Positions 15,653-24,480 of a stretch of DNA of 37,454 bases are shown piece by piece; the first letter of the stretch is position 1, and each line of letters starts with the position of its first letter. The notes beneath the pieces are model-generated. The model saw nothing but the letters and a program-made list of their open reading frames with translations. It was not told the origin of the DNA and searched no databases. A program made the translations under genes and the position numbers. The stretch is from Palsa-892 sp035295845 (GTDB taxonomy: Bacteria > Pseudomonadota > Alphaproteobacteria > Rhizobiales > Xanthobacteraceae), in NCBI GenBank assembly GCA_035295845.1, contig DATGIF010000002.1, positions 1 to 37,454 of the forward strand. The letters are read 5' to 3'.

Positions 15653-17871
15653 ACGACATCCGCATGAGCCGCCGCAGCGTGCTCGCCGGAACCGGCGCGC
15701 TGATCGTGAGCTTCGCGCCGCTTGCGCGCGCATTCGCGGAAGAGGCAGGGCAGCCGGCGAAGCCGCCGCTGCCGGGCAGCCTCAAGGATTATCCGTTCCT
15801 CGATTCCTGGATCAGGATCGACGCCGACGGCACGATCACGATCTTCACCGGCAAGGCGGAGCTCGGGCAGGGCATCAAGACGGCGCTCCTGCAAGTCGCG
15901 GCGGAACAGCTGGATGCGCCGTTCGCTTCGCTGAAACTCGTCTCCGCCGACACGAGCCTCACCGCCAATGAAGGCTACACCGCCGGCAGCCATTCGATGC
16001 AGGACAGCGGCACCGCGCTCCTGCACGTGGCGGCGCAGGCGCGCGCGCTTCTGATCGCGGAAGCGGCGCGCCGTCTGCGCGTGCCCGAGACCGAGCTCAA
16101 GACCCAGGACGCGGCGGTGATCGCCAATGACGGCCTCGCGTTGCGCTACGGCGAACTCGTCGCCGATCATTTCCTCCACGTGCAGGCAGCGCCGCAATCG
16201 CGGCTGAAGAGCCCCGACGGGTTCAAGCTGATGGGAAAGCCGGTGCCGCGGGTCGACATCCCGGCGAAGGTCACGGGCGGTGCCGCCTATGTGCAGGATT
16301 TGCGCTTGCCCGGCATGGTGCACGCGCGGGTGGTGCGGCCGCCGAGCTATGGCGCCACGCTCGCGAGCATCGACACGACCCCGGCCGAGAAATCGCCAGG
16401 CGTCGTCAAGGTCGTGCGCGACGGCAATTTCCTCGCCGTCGCCGCCGAGCGGGAGTTTCAGGCGATCAAGGCGATGCGAATATTGGAAGCGGCCGCACAA
16501 TGGGCGGAAAAGCCGAGCCTGCCGAAATCCACGGATCTTCCCGCGGCGATTGTCGCGCTGGCGAGCGAGGACACCAAAATTCTCGACCGCCGGCAGCCGA
16601 TTTCCGTCTCGTCGCGGCAACTGGAATCGACCTACACGCGGCCGTATCAGGCGCACGGCTCCATTGGCCCGTCCTGCGCGGTCGCGCATTGGAACGAAGG
16701 AACGATGACGGTCTGGACCCACACCCAGGGCGTCTATCCCGATCGCGCGGCGATCGCGCAAATGCTGCGGCTTCCGCCCGACAAGGTCCGCTGCATCCAT
16801 GTGGAGGGCTCGGGTTGCTACGGCCATAACGGCGCCGATGACGCCGCGGCCGATGCGGCGCTGATCGCGCGCGCCGTACCCGGCCGGCCGGTGCGCGTGC
16901 AATGGATGCGCGAGCAGGAGCACGGCTGGGAGCCGTTTGGCCCCGCGATGGTCACGAGAGCGCTGGCGGCGCTCGACGACGAGGGCAAGATCGCGGTGTG
17001 GGATTACGCCGTGTGGAGCAATACGCATTCGACGCGTCCGGGCGAAGCGGGCTCGCTCCTGGCCGCGCAGCACATGGCGGAAAGTTTTCCGGTGCCGGCG
17101 CCAAAGCCGATTCCGCAGCCGGAAGGCGGCGGCGATCGGAACGCGATCCCGCTTTATCAGATTCCGAATGCGCGGGTGATCCATCACTTTCTGCCGGCGA
17201 TGCCGGTGCGGGTGTCGGCGCTGCGTTCGCTCGGCGCCTATATGAACGTCTTTTCGATCGAAAGCTTCATGGATGAGCTCGCGAGCCTCGCCGGCGCCGA
17301 TCCCGTCGAATTCCGCCTGCGCCATCTCGACGACGAGCGGGCGAAGGAAACGATCACCACCGCCGCCGAGCGCTTCGGCTGGTCATCGTTCAAGGAGCGT
17401 CCGGGACACGGCCGCGGTTTTGCGTTTGCGCGCTACAAGAATCTCGCCGCCTATTGCGCAATCGCCGCGGAAGCGAAGGTCGAGCGCGAAAGCGGCCGCG
17501 TGCGTCTCCTGCGCGTTGTCGCCGCGGTCGACAGCGGCGGCGCCGTCAATCCCGACGGCATCATCAACCAGGTCGAAGGCGGCATCATCCAGTCCGCGAG
17601 CTGGACGCTTTATGAAAGCGTGAGCTTCAACGACACGCGGATCACCAGCATCGACTGGTCGACCTATCCGGTCATGCGGTTTGCGGCGCTCCCCGAGAGC
17701 GTCACCGTCCACGTCATCGACCGGCCGGGCCAGCCCTTCCTCGGCACCGGCGAAACCGCGCAAGGGCCGGCCGCCGCGGCCATCGCCAACGCGATTGCCG
17801 ACGCCACCGGCAAGCGCTTCCACGATCTGCCGATCTCGCGCCAACGCATCAAGGCCGCGATCGGCGTCTAG
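15649..17871 (+). CDS. Molybdopterin-binding large subunit, isoquinoline 1-oxidoreductase/aldehyde dehydrogenase type
   Basis: The 740-residue catalytic subunit holding the molybdenum cofactor; it hydroxylates an N-heterocycle or oxidises an aldehyde. It opens with a Tat signal (MSRRSVLAGTGALIVSF), so the folded complex is exported to the periplasm. Cofactor stretches include TGKAELGQGIKTALLQ near 67-82, HVEGSGCYGHNGADD in the middle, and the terminal GTGETAQGPAAAA with E702 as the likely catalytic glutamate. The start is taken at 15649, where ATG overlaps the TGA of the small subunit as ATGA. The frame happens to be open much further upstream, inside the small-subunit gene. The exact substrate cannot be read from sequence. 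Confidence 0.93.
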   Translation: MNDIRMSRRSVLAGTGALIVSFAPLARAFAEEAGQPAKPPLPGSLKDYPFLDSWIRIDADGTITIFTGKAELGQGIKTALLQVAAEQLDAPFASLKLVSADTSLTANEGYTAGSHSMQDSGTALLHVAAQARALLIAEAARRLRVPETELKTQDAAVIANDGLALRYGELVADHFLHVQAAPQSRLKSPDGFKLMGKPVPRVDIPAKVTGGAAYVQDLRLPGMVHARVVRPPSYGATLASIDTTPAEKSPGVVKVVRDGNFLAVAAEREFQAIKAMRILEAAAQWAEKPSLPKSTDLPAAIVALASEDTKILDRRQPISVSSRQLESTYTRPYQAHGSIGPSCAVAHWNEGTMTVWTHTQGVYPDRAAIAQMLRLPPDKVRCIHVEGSGCYGHNGADDAAADAALIARAVPGRPVRVQWMREQEHGWEPFGPAMVTRALAALDDEGKIAVWDYAVWSNTHSTRPGEAGSLLAAQHMAESFPVPAPKPIPQPEGGGDRNAIPLYQIPNARVIHHFLPAMPVRVSALRSLGAYMNVFSIESFMDELASLAGADPVEFRLRHLDDERAKETITTAAERFGWSSFKERPGHGRGFAFARYKNLAAYCAIAAEAKVERESGRVRLLRVVAAVDSGGAVNPDGIINQVEGGIIQSASWTLYESVSFNDTRITSIDWSTYPVMRFAALPESVTVHVIDRPGQPFLGTGETAQGPAAAAIANAIADATGKRFHDLPISRQRIKAAIGV

Positions 17872-17883
17872 GCGTCTAGGCGG

Positions 17884-18411
17884 CTATTTCCGCGTCATGT
17901 TGATGGAAGCGCCCACCAGCTGGCCGCCCGGCGGCGCGGAAATGACGATCGACTGCTGGTTGCCGTGGGTGGTGAGCGAAAGATTCGCCGAGAAGGACGG
18001 CGACGTGACGATGACCTCGAATTGCGATCCGCTGGCGCGGCCGGAGATGACCCCGCTCATGTTGCGGCTTGCCTCTGTCCAGGTTCCCGATACTTGGCCG
18101 GCCACATAGATGACGTTGCTGCTGAGTTCGAACTTGTAGCTGTCGCTCGCGCAGCGCAGCCGCTGCTGAAGATTGTTGCCGTCGGAACTCGCCTCGTACG
18201 TGGCGCGGCAATTGATGCGCTCCTTGCCGCCGTTGCCCAGGGAGACGGAGCCGCCGCCCGACCATTCGCCGCCCAATCCCTTGAACGGTCCGGTGTCGGC
18301 GTAGCTCGCGGAAGCGAAGAGGACCCAGGCGGCGCAAAGCGCGCCGCAACGCGCGAGCGCGCGGGACTTCGAATGCAGCAACGAATCAGATAAATTGTCA
18401 TCGCTTTGCAT
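17884..18411 (-). CDS. Exported protein of unknown function
   Basis: 175 residues, with AGGGAGA properly placed before ATG 18411. The N-terminus is a long signal peptide with a late hydrophobic core (ALCAAWVLFASASYA), cleaved near SYA-DTG. The mature part is a beta-rich, Ser/Gly/Asn-rich domain of about 135 residues beginning GPFKGLGGEWSGGG. It has two cysteines (INCRATY and LRCASD) that could form a disulfide. I recall similar short exported proteins in Bradyrhizobium-like genomes but no named function. It converges on the molybdenum-hydroxylase gene with 12 bases between the stops and diverges from the LTXXQ gene. Confidence 0.75.
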   Translation of the reverse strand: MQSDDNLSDSLLHSKSRALARCGALCAAWVLFASASYADTGPFKGLGGEWSGGGSVSLGNGGKERINCRATYEASSDGNNLQQRLRCASDSYKFELSSNVIYVAGQVSGTWTEASRNMSGVISGRASGSQFEVIVTSPSFSANLSLTTHGNQQSIVISAPPGGQLVGASINMTRK

Positions 18412-18570
18412 ATTTTTGGTTCTCCCTAGAGGGTTAGATAACGCTCAAATGCGACAAATGTTGCTAGGAAAACAGAAGAAATCACATTTTATCCTCATTT
18501 GCATCGCCTCTCAGACCTCTTTGCCCTCTAGCAGCCCTCATCCCAATAACAACGGGCGACGGAGTTTGGA

Positions 18571-18981
18571 ATGAGACAATGGATACTCGCGGGTGCGATC
18601 GCACTCGCGACGGCGGGACCGGTTTTTGTCGATCGTGACGTCGTCCATGCGGCGACCCTCGACAATACCAAAATCACCGACGTGAATATCGCGCAAATCA
18701 AAAGTGCGTTGAAGCTTACGGCGGCGCAATTGCCGCTGTGGGAGCGGCTGGAGGGGGTCCTGCGGTCGATCGCGCGCGAGCAGGCACAGGATGAATCGGC
18801 GAGCCTTTTGCGCCGCGTCAGCCACCGCATCGTCTCGGTCATTTTCGATGATGCCGCGGTCCAGCGCTTGAAAGAGGCGGCGATGCCCTTGCTTGCGAGC
18901 CTCGACGAAGAGCAGAAGGCGATAGCGCGCCGCATCGCGAGGCAAATGGGCCTCGGCGACATGGTGGCCACGTCGAACTAG
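18571..18981 (+). CDS. LTXXQ-motif (Spy/CpxP-like) periplasmic protein
   Basis: 136 residues with a signal peptide ending near VHA (about residue 27). GGAG stands seven bases before ATG 18571. The mature protein is helical and carries the family motif LTAAQ at 49-53 (LKLTAAQLPLWERL) and a second copy-like LDEEQ at 111-115. Spy/CpxP-family proteins are periplasmic chaperones or envelope-stress sensors; many alphaproteobacterial members are uncharacterised. It ends 5 bases before the end of the convergent RND/MMPL gene. Confidence 0.8.
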   Translation: MRQWILAGAIALATAGPVFVDRDVVHAATLDNTKITDVNIAQIKSALKLTAAQLPLWERLEGVLRSIAREQAQDESASLLRRVSHRIVSVIFDDAAVQRLKEAAMPLLASLDEEQKAIARRIARQMGLGDMVATSN

Positions 18982-18986
18982 CGGCG

Positions 18987-21284
18987 CTATCCGCCGAGTG
19001 GCTTCCATCGCTGAAATAAGCTCATCAAGAACATCGCAATCGGCCGCAGGATCAGCAGATCCGCGACGAGGGCCGCGATCATCGCGAAGGCGCTGAGCCA
19101 GCCGAAGAGCTTCAGCGACGGCAAGTCCGAAAATACGGTCACGATCAGGCCGCAGGCGAGCACGACCGAGGTGAGGATCACCGCCGGGCCCACGAGCACG
19201 GTCGCGCGCTCGACCGCGAGTGCCGGCCCGGTGCCGGGCGTATTCTCCAGCCGCACGCGATTGAGAAAATGGATGGTCGCGCTCAAGCCGAGCCCGAACG
19301 ACACGGTCAGCGCGACGATGCTCGCGAATTGCAGTCCTTCGCCCGTCAACCACAGGATCGTGCCGGACAGAACGACCGGAAAAATGCCGGGCAGGAAGCT
19401 GACCAGCGCCACGACGAAGGAGCGGAAGGCAAGCCCGACGAACGCGGCGACGAAGATGAACTCTACCGTCAGCCCGCGATTGAGCTTTCCGATCATGTCA
19501 GCGCTGTTGCGGGCGGCGATCGCCGAGAGCCCGGTGACCGCGATCTCGTAGCCGGGATGGCGCGCGCGCACGTCGGCCATCGCCGCGTCGAGCTTCTCGA
19601 CCAAAGGCAGGATTTCGCTCGCATCAAGGTCGGCGACGCGCCCGGAGACGACGACCGCGTTTTGCTCCGCGGAAATGAAACGGCGCACGAGGTGCACCGG
19701 CAGCAAATCCACATACTGCTTTAGCGTCGCGACATCGGACTTGCCGGCTTTTTCGGCGAGCCACCGGCGCAGCGTCTCAAGCGACCAAACATTGCCAATC
19801 CCCGGCTCTTTCTCAAGCGTGCTGTGGACCTCAGCAATGGTCGCGAGCGTATCGGGCGAGTAAAGGTCTTGTCCGGGCGGAAATTCGATCAACACGTCGA
19901 TGGGATTGGCGCCGGTGAGCTTGAGGTCGAGGCGATTGCTCGCGGCGACCGCCTGCTGGCGGTTGGGCACCTGATCGGCGAGCCGATAGCGCGGCACGAG
20001 GTTGACGTAGACCAGCGCGAGGCAGGCCACAACAACCACCGCGATCGCGCTGTAGAGGCCCGGCCGGCTCACCATGCGGACCGCGATCCAGTCGCAGAAG
20101 CGGCGGAGCGCGTTGACGCCGGTGTCGGCGATCTTCGCGCTCGCGGCAAAGGCCGCCTCGCGGCGGACGAGGAGGGTGCCAAGGAGCGGAACGAGGGTGA
20201 GCACCGCGAACAAGGCGATGATCGTCGCGATCAGGCCCGCCTCGCCGAAGCTCTTGATGAGATCGGAAGAAGAGAATTGCAGCGCGACGAAGGAGAGGCC
20301 CGCGGTCGCATGCGTCAGCACGCAGGCCGGGCCCACCACATAGATGGCGTTGCGGAACGCATCCAGTTTTGATTCGCCCGCGATCAGCCGGTCGCGCGCG
20401 GCAAAGGTGAGCTGCATCGAATCGGAAAAACTGATGACCATGATCAGCGGCGTCATCACGTTGAGAAACATGTTCAGCCGGAAATCGAGCCAGCCGAGCA
20501 CGCCGAGCGAAAGCAGGATCGCGATCAAGGGCGGTGCCGCGGCGACGATCATGAACGACACGCGCCGGAAGAAGGCCATGGCGATGACGCAGCCGGCGAT
20601 GAAGCCGGCGGTATTGTAAATCAGCCGGTCACGCTCGACGGCGTTGCGGATCTCCAATTGCATCACCGGCACGCCCGAGAGCTGCACGCTGAGACCGGTG
20701 TCGCCCATGGTCTCGGTGGCGGTCTCGCGGATTTCTTTGATCGTCTTTTGGAGGTCTCCGCTCTGCGCGATCGAGGGGTCGAGCGCGAGCACGATCAGCG
20801 CCAGCGTGCCGTCATCGGACAAAAGCTTGCCGTGGATGATCTCGTTCGATCTCACCCGTGCGACGAGCTTCTGATAGTCGGCGCCCTCAGGCAGCACTTC
20901 GGGAAACAGCGGCGCCGGCAGTTGGCCGCCCTGCGGCGGCTCGCGCGCGGAAAAGAGCGAAATTACGCCGCGCGTGCCGTCGATGAGCTGGGCGTCGGTG
21001 ACGAAATCGCGGAGCTTTTCAAGCGAGTGGCGCTCGAGCAGCGCTTGTCCCTCGACCACGACGAGGACGTCGAACTCGCTGGAAGGAAAGCGCCGCGTCA
21101 CTTCCTCGTATTGGCGGAACTCCTCGGTGTTGGAGCGAAAGAGCTGGCTCAGCGAGTCATCGACCTTGATGCGCTCCAACCCGAAAAACGCGCCGATGCA
21201 CAACAGGAAAAGAATCGCGCAAGCCGTGAGCGGCGCACGGAGAGCGACCAGGCCGACGCGTTCGAGGCCAAGGGCAAGGCGCAT
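18987..21284 (-). CDS. RND-superfamily MMPL-type lipid transporter
   Basis: A 765-residue inner-membrane protein with two repeats of one helix, a large periplasmic domain and five helices. Helices fall at roughly 14-34, 215-375 (five), 410-430 and 620-755 (five). The TM4-like segment contains the FSDSMQLTFAARDR stretch, and the second half has SFGLGLSATIHFLNRVR, as in exporters of the COG1033/MMPL group. It is shorter than HpnN (863 residues, at 32867) and has no adaptor beside it, so it is a separate transporter rather than a copy. It lies 36 bases after the FPP synthase on the same strand, within the hopanoid locus, making a polyprenoid or hopanoid-related cargo plausible (inference). ATG 21284 starts the first helix cleanly. 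Confidence 0.8.
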   Translation of the reverse strand: MRLALGLERVGLVALRAPLTACAILFLLCIGAFFGLERIKVDDSLSQLFRSNTEEFRQYEEVTRRFPSSEFDVLVVVEGQALLERHSLEKLRDFVTDAQLIDGTRGVISLFSAREPPQGGQLPAPLFPEVLPEGADYQKLVARVRSNEIIHGKLLSDDGTLALIVLALDPSIAQSGDLQKTIKEIRETATETMGDTGLSVQLSGVPVMQLEIRNAVERDRLIYNTAGFIAGCVIAMAFFRRVSFMIVAAAPPLIAILLSLGVLGWLDFRLNMFLNVMTPLIMVISFSDSMQLTFAARDRLIAGESKLDAFRNAIYVVGPACVLTHATAGLSFVALQFSSSDLIKSFGEAGLIATIIALFAVLTLVPLLGTLLVRREAAFAASAKIADTGVNALRRFCDWIAVRMVSRPGLYSAIAVVVVACLALVYVNLVPRYRLADQVPNRQQAVAASNRLDLKLTGANPIDVLIEFPPGQDLYSPDTLATIAEVHSTLEKEPGIGNVWSLETLRRWLAEKAGKSDVATLKQYVDLLPVHLVRRFISAEQNAVVVSGRVADLDASEILPLVEKLDAAMADVRARHPGYEIAVTGLSAIAARNSADMIGKLNRGLTVEFIFVAAFVGLAFRSFVVALVSFLPGIFPVVLSGTILWLTGEGLQFASIVALTVSFGLGLSATIHFLNRVRLENTPGTGPALAVERATVLVGPAVILTSVVLACGLIVTVFSDLPSLKLFGWLSAFAMIAALVADLLILRPIAMFLMSLFQRWKPLGG

Positions 21285-21320
21285 GAGATGATCCGGGGAT
21301 CAACAGACGGGGTCGACCAA

Positions 21321-22382
21321 CTAATTCCTGCGATCGGCGATGAAGCGCGCGGCTGCCTTCAGGACGCCGCTGTTTTTGCCGAACGATTCGATCGCCCGCT
21401 CGGCCTGTTCGACAAGTATATTGAGCCTTTCCCGCGCCCCCGCAACACCGAGCAACATTACAAATGTAGCTTTGTGCGCCGCCGCATCCTTGCCGGTGGC
21501 CTTGCCGACGGTCGCCGGGTCGCCGTCGATATCGAGCAAATCATCGGCGATCTGAAACGCTTCGCCGATCGCGGCGCCGTAGCGCGCAAGCGCCGCCCGC
21601 GCTTTCGGCCGCGCGCCGCCGAGGATTCCGCCGCTCGCGCAGGCAAAGGAAAGCAGCGCGCCGGTCTTCATCGTTTGCAGCATTTTGACGTCTTCGATCG
21701 AAAGCCTGCTTCCGCGCCCGTTTGCAAATCGTCCCTCGGCCGCAAGATCCAGCATCTGGCCGCCCGCCATTCCGCCAAGGCCGGCGGCTCTTGCGAGCGC
21801 GGCGATGAGTTCAACCCGGACGGCGGCCTTGGGGTGGGTTTCAGGCCGCGACAGAATGTCGAAGGCGAGGGTCAAAAGGCCATCGCCGGCGAGAATTGCG
21901 GTCGCCTCGTCGAAAGCCTTGTGCGCGGTCGGCCGTCCGCGCCGCAAATCGTCGTTGTCCATGGCCGGAAGATCGTCGTGAACGAGCGAATAGCAATGCA
22001 CGCACTCAAGCGCCGCGGCCGCCATCAAAGCCCGGGCGCGGGGCACACCGAAGAGGTTCGCGCTTTCCACCACCAGAAACGGACGCAGCCGCTTGCCGCC
22101 GCCGAGGCTCGCATAGCGCATGGCATCGAGAAGCCGCGCCGGGCGCGACGTTTCGCCCGCGGCAGGCGCGGCCTGCAACAGCCGGTCCAGCATCGCTTCG
22201 GTTTCGGCCGCGGTTGCGTCCAGGCGTTGCTTGAACAGGCGGGCCGGATCGGCGCTGCCGGAAGGTCGATTCCGGCGGGAAAATGACCGCTGCGGCGTTT
22301 GCGAAGCCAGTCTCGCCAATGCAGAGCCCTTTTTGCCCCGATTGCGTGAATTCCGAGAGCCCACGAATGTTCCTCGACTCAA
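21321..22382 (-). CDS. ispA: Farnesyl diphosphate synthase (IspA-type polyprenyl synthetase)
   Basis: Makes C15 farnesyl diphosphate from DMAPP/GPP and IPP, the precursor of squalene. The first Asp-rich motif is D136-D137-LPAM-D142, preceded by HCYSLVH as in E. coli IspA (the Y at -5 limits the chain length). The second is D280-D281-LL-D284. GGGKRLRP at 94-101 binds diphosphate. The start is undecided: this frame begins with TTG at 22382, and no ATG occurs until residue 64, which is too far in. TTG 22319, with AAAGGG upstream, is a reasonable alternative and would remove the basic 21-residue extension. It diverges from hpnB and is followed by the MMPL transporter. Its placement indicates dedicated FPP supply for hopanoids. 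Confidence 0.88.
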   Translation of the reverse strand: MSRGTFVGSRNSRNRGKKGSALARLASQTPQRSFSRRNRPSGSADPARLFKQRLDATAAETEAMLDRLLQAAPAAGETSRPARLLDAMRYASLGGGKRLRPFLVVESANLFGVPRARALMAAAALECVHCYSLVHDDLPAMDNDDLRRGRPTAHKAFDEATAILAGDGLLTLAFDILSRPETHPKAAVRVELIAALARAAGLGGMAGGQMLDLAAEGRFANGRGSRLSIEDVKMLQTMKTGALLSFACASGGILGGARPKARAALARYGAAIGEAFQIADDLLDIDGDPATVGKATGKDAAAHKATFVMLLGVAGARERLNILVEQAERAIESFGKNSGVLKAAARFIADRRN

Positions 22383-22440
22383 TGAACCAAAGAGGTTTTA
22401 AAGCATTATTCTCAGCCCGTTATCGCGGATCTTTCCAGTC

Positions 22441-23598
22441 ATGTTAAGCGTCCTCGCCGGAATCCCCGTCCTGATCTGGATTTATCTGATCTTGGCCCGG
22501 GGCAATTTCTGGACAGGTTCGATGCGGGATCAATCAACGCCGCCGGTTCCGAATCAATGGCCGGCGGTCGCGGTTGTGATCCCCGCGCGCGACGAGGCCG
22601 ATTTTATCGGCGCCAGCGTCGGCTCGCTTCTCCGCCAGCAATATTCCGGTCCGATGACGGTCATCGTCGTCGACGACGATAGCGGCGACGGCACGGCCGC
22701 CGTGGCGAGAAACGCCGCGAAAAGCGAGAAGGCCGAAGGACGCGTGACGGTGATTTCAAGCCACGCCCTGCCGCCCGGCTGGACCGGCAAGCTGTGGGCG
22801 CTGAGCCAGGGCATCGAGGCGGCGGAAGCGCAGAAAGTTTCGCCGGATTATATCCTGTTGGCCGACGCCGACATCGTTCACGCGCCCGGCACCTTGGCGT
22901 GGCTCGTGTCGAAAGCGGAAGCGGAGGGCCTGGTGCTGACCTCGTTCCTGGCGAAGCTCCGCTGCGAGAGCCTCGCCGAGCGCATGCATGTGCCGGCCTT
23001 CGTCTTTTTCTTCCAGATGCTGTTTCCCTTTGCCTGGGTGCGCCGGCCCGACGCCTCGACCGCGGCGGCGGCCGGCGGCTGCATGCTCGTGCGCGCGGAC
23101 GCCCTGCAGCGCTCGGGTGGCATCGAAAGCATCAGAAACGCACTGATCGACGATTGCGCTTTGGCGAGGCAGCTCAAATCGTGCGGCGCGATCTGGCTCG
23201 GCCTCACGGATCGCATCCAAAGCCTCCGCTCCTACGACGGATTTGCCGAGGTCGAGCGAATGATTTCGCGCTCCGCCTATGCGCAACTTCGCAATTCTCC
23301 GCTCTTGCTCGCCTTCACCATTGCCGGGATGATGCTGACGTTCATCATTCCACCCTTGTTCGCCGTGTTCGGAAGCGGAATGGAACGCTATCTCGGAATT
23401 CTCGCATGGGCGGCGATGGCGCTCGCCTTTCAGCCGACGCTGCGTTTCTACGGCGTCTCGCCGCTCTGGGGCCTCGCCCTTCCGGGCATCGCTTTGCTGT
23501 ATGCGGGCTACACGCTGGATTCGGCCTACCGGCATTGGGCGAAACGCGGCGGCCTGTGGAAGGGGCGCGTCTATGCCGACGCGCCAAGTCCGCAATGA
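22441..23598 (+). CDS. hpnB: Hopanoid-associated glycosyltransferase HpnB
   Basis: Family 2 glycosyltransferase-like membrane protein of 385 residues, of the type found in hopanoid loci; its acceptor is not established. It has an N-terminal membrane helix (about 2-20), then a GT-A fold with VVIPARDEADFIG (44-56), VVDDDSGDGT (76-85) and the DxD-type LLADADI. Three to four C-terminal helices follow, starting at FTIAGMMLTFIIPPLF. Its stop overlaps the hpnC start as ATGA, which places it as the first gene of the hpnB-C-D-E-shc operon. It diverges from ispA across a gap of roughly 58-120 bases that must hold both promoters. Confidence 0.88.
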   Translation: MLSVLAGIPVLIWIYLILARGNFWTGSMRDQSTPPVPNQWPAVAVVIPARDEADFIGASVGSLLRQQYSGPMTVIVVDDDSGDGTAAVARNAAKSEKAEGRVTVISSHALPPGWTGKLWALSQGIEAAEAQKVSPDYILLADADIVHAPGTLAWLVSKAEAEGLVLTSFLAKLRCESLAERMHVPAFVFFFQMLFPFAWVRRPDASTAAAAGGCMLVRADALQRSGGIESIRNALIDDCALARQLKSCGAIWLGLTDRIQSLRSYDGFAEVERMISRSAYAQLRNSPLLLAFTIAGMMLTFIIPPLFAVFGSGMERYLGILAWAAMALAFQPTLRFYGVSPLWGLALPGIALLYAGYTLDSAYRHWAKRGGLWKGRVYADAPSPQ

Positions 23599-24479
23599 CG
23601 GCAAGTGCCGCGCTCCGATCGGGAAAAGGCCATCGGGACGAGAATTTTCCCGTCGCCTCTTTATTGATTGAACGGCGCCATCGGCCGATCATCCTCGCCT
23701 TTTATAATTTTGTTCGCGTCGCCGACGATATCGCCGACCATTCGTCTCTTGGCCCCGACGACAAACTTGCCCGGCTCGATCGCTTGGAGGCGAGCTTGTT
23801 GGGCAAGCAGCGCGACGAGCCCGAGGGTACCGCGCTCTGCGAGGCGTTGCGCGAACGCGGGCTTTCTCCGCAGCACGCGCAAGACCTCTTGCGCGCCTTT
23901 CGGCAGGACGTGGTCAAGCTCCGCTACGACGATTGGAGCGATCTCATCGGCTATTGCACCTATTCGGCCATGCCCGTGGGCCGCTTCGTGCTCGACGTTC
24001 ACGGTGAAGCGAAATCGACATGGCCCGCGTCGGATGCGCTGTGCGCGGCGTTGCAGATCATCAATCATCTGCAGGATTGCGCGGCGGATTACCGCAACCT
24101 CAACCGCGTCTATCTCCCGCTTGACGCGCTCGCCGATCACGGCGTCGGCGTCGAGGCGCTTGGCGAGGCGCGCGCGAGCCCGGCCTTGCTCGCCTGCCTG
24201 CATGACCTTGCCGGGCGCACGGCCGTTCTTCTCGATCAGAGCCGCACCTTGCCCGAGATCGTCGCCGACACGCGGCTCGCCATGGAGATTTCGGCGATCG
24301 AAACGCTCGCCGGCCGGCTTGTCGCGCTGTTGCGGATCCGCGATCCGCTCGCGGAGCGGGTGCACCTGACAAAGCCGGCGGCCTTGGTGACGGGCGCCGC
24401 CGGTGCCGCGGCGCGGCTTCTGCGCGTGCTCTTCCGGCGGGCATCGCATTTTTACCGTTCGCTGGCGCAAGAGTATTGA
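23595..24479 (+). CDS. hpnC: Hydroxysqualene synthase HpnC
   Basis: Converts presqualene diphosphate to hydroxysqualene in the three-enzyme bacterial route to squalene. A 294-residue all-helical trans-isoprenyl synthase. It begins with the family signature GHRDENFPVAS (12-22), followed by the first metal motif D44-D45-IA-D48 (VRVADDIAD) and the second D161-CAA-D165 (LQDCAADY). ATG 23595 overlaps the hpnB stop as ATGA. The frame is open far upstream within hpnB, but that extension is not part of the gene. hpnD begins one base after its stop. Assignment to HpnC rather than HpnD follows from the DENFPVAS start and gene order. Confidence 0.95.
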   Translation: MTASAALRSGKGHRDENFPVASLLIERRHRPIILAFYNFVRVADDIADHSSLGPDDKLARLDRLEASLLGKQRDEPEGTALCEALRERGLSPQHAQDLLRAFRQDVVKLRYDDWSDLIGYCTYSAMPVGRFVLDVHGEAKSTWPASDALCAALQIINHLQDCAADYRNLNRVYLPLDALADHGVGVEALGEARASPALLACLHDLAGRTAVLLDQSRTLPEIVADTRLAMEISAIETLAGRLVALLRIRDPLAERVHLTKPAALVTGAAGAAARLLRVLFRRASHFYRSLAQEY

Positions 24480-24480
24480 A

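Noticed and set aside
15448..17325. 625-residue open frame on the minus strand opposite the Mo subunit
   Set aside because: Antisense shadow of a well-supported gene, with biased composition and no domain.
20658..22286. 542-residue open frame on the plus strand opposite the MMPL and ispA genes
   Set aside because: It spans the ends of two real genes on the other strand and has no recognisable domain or start signal.
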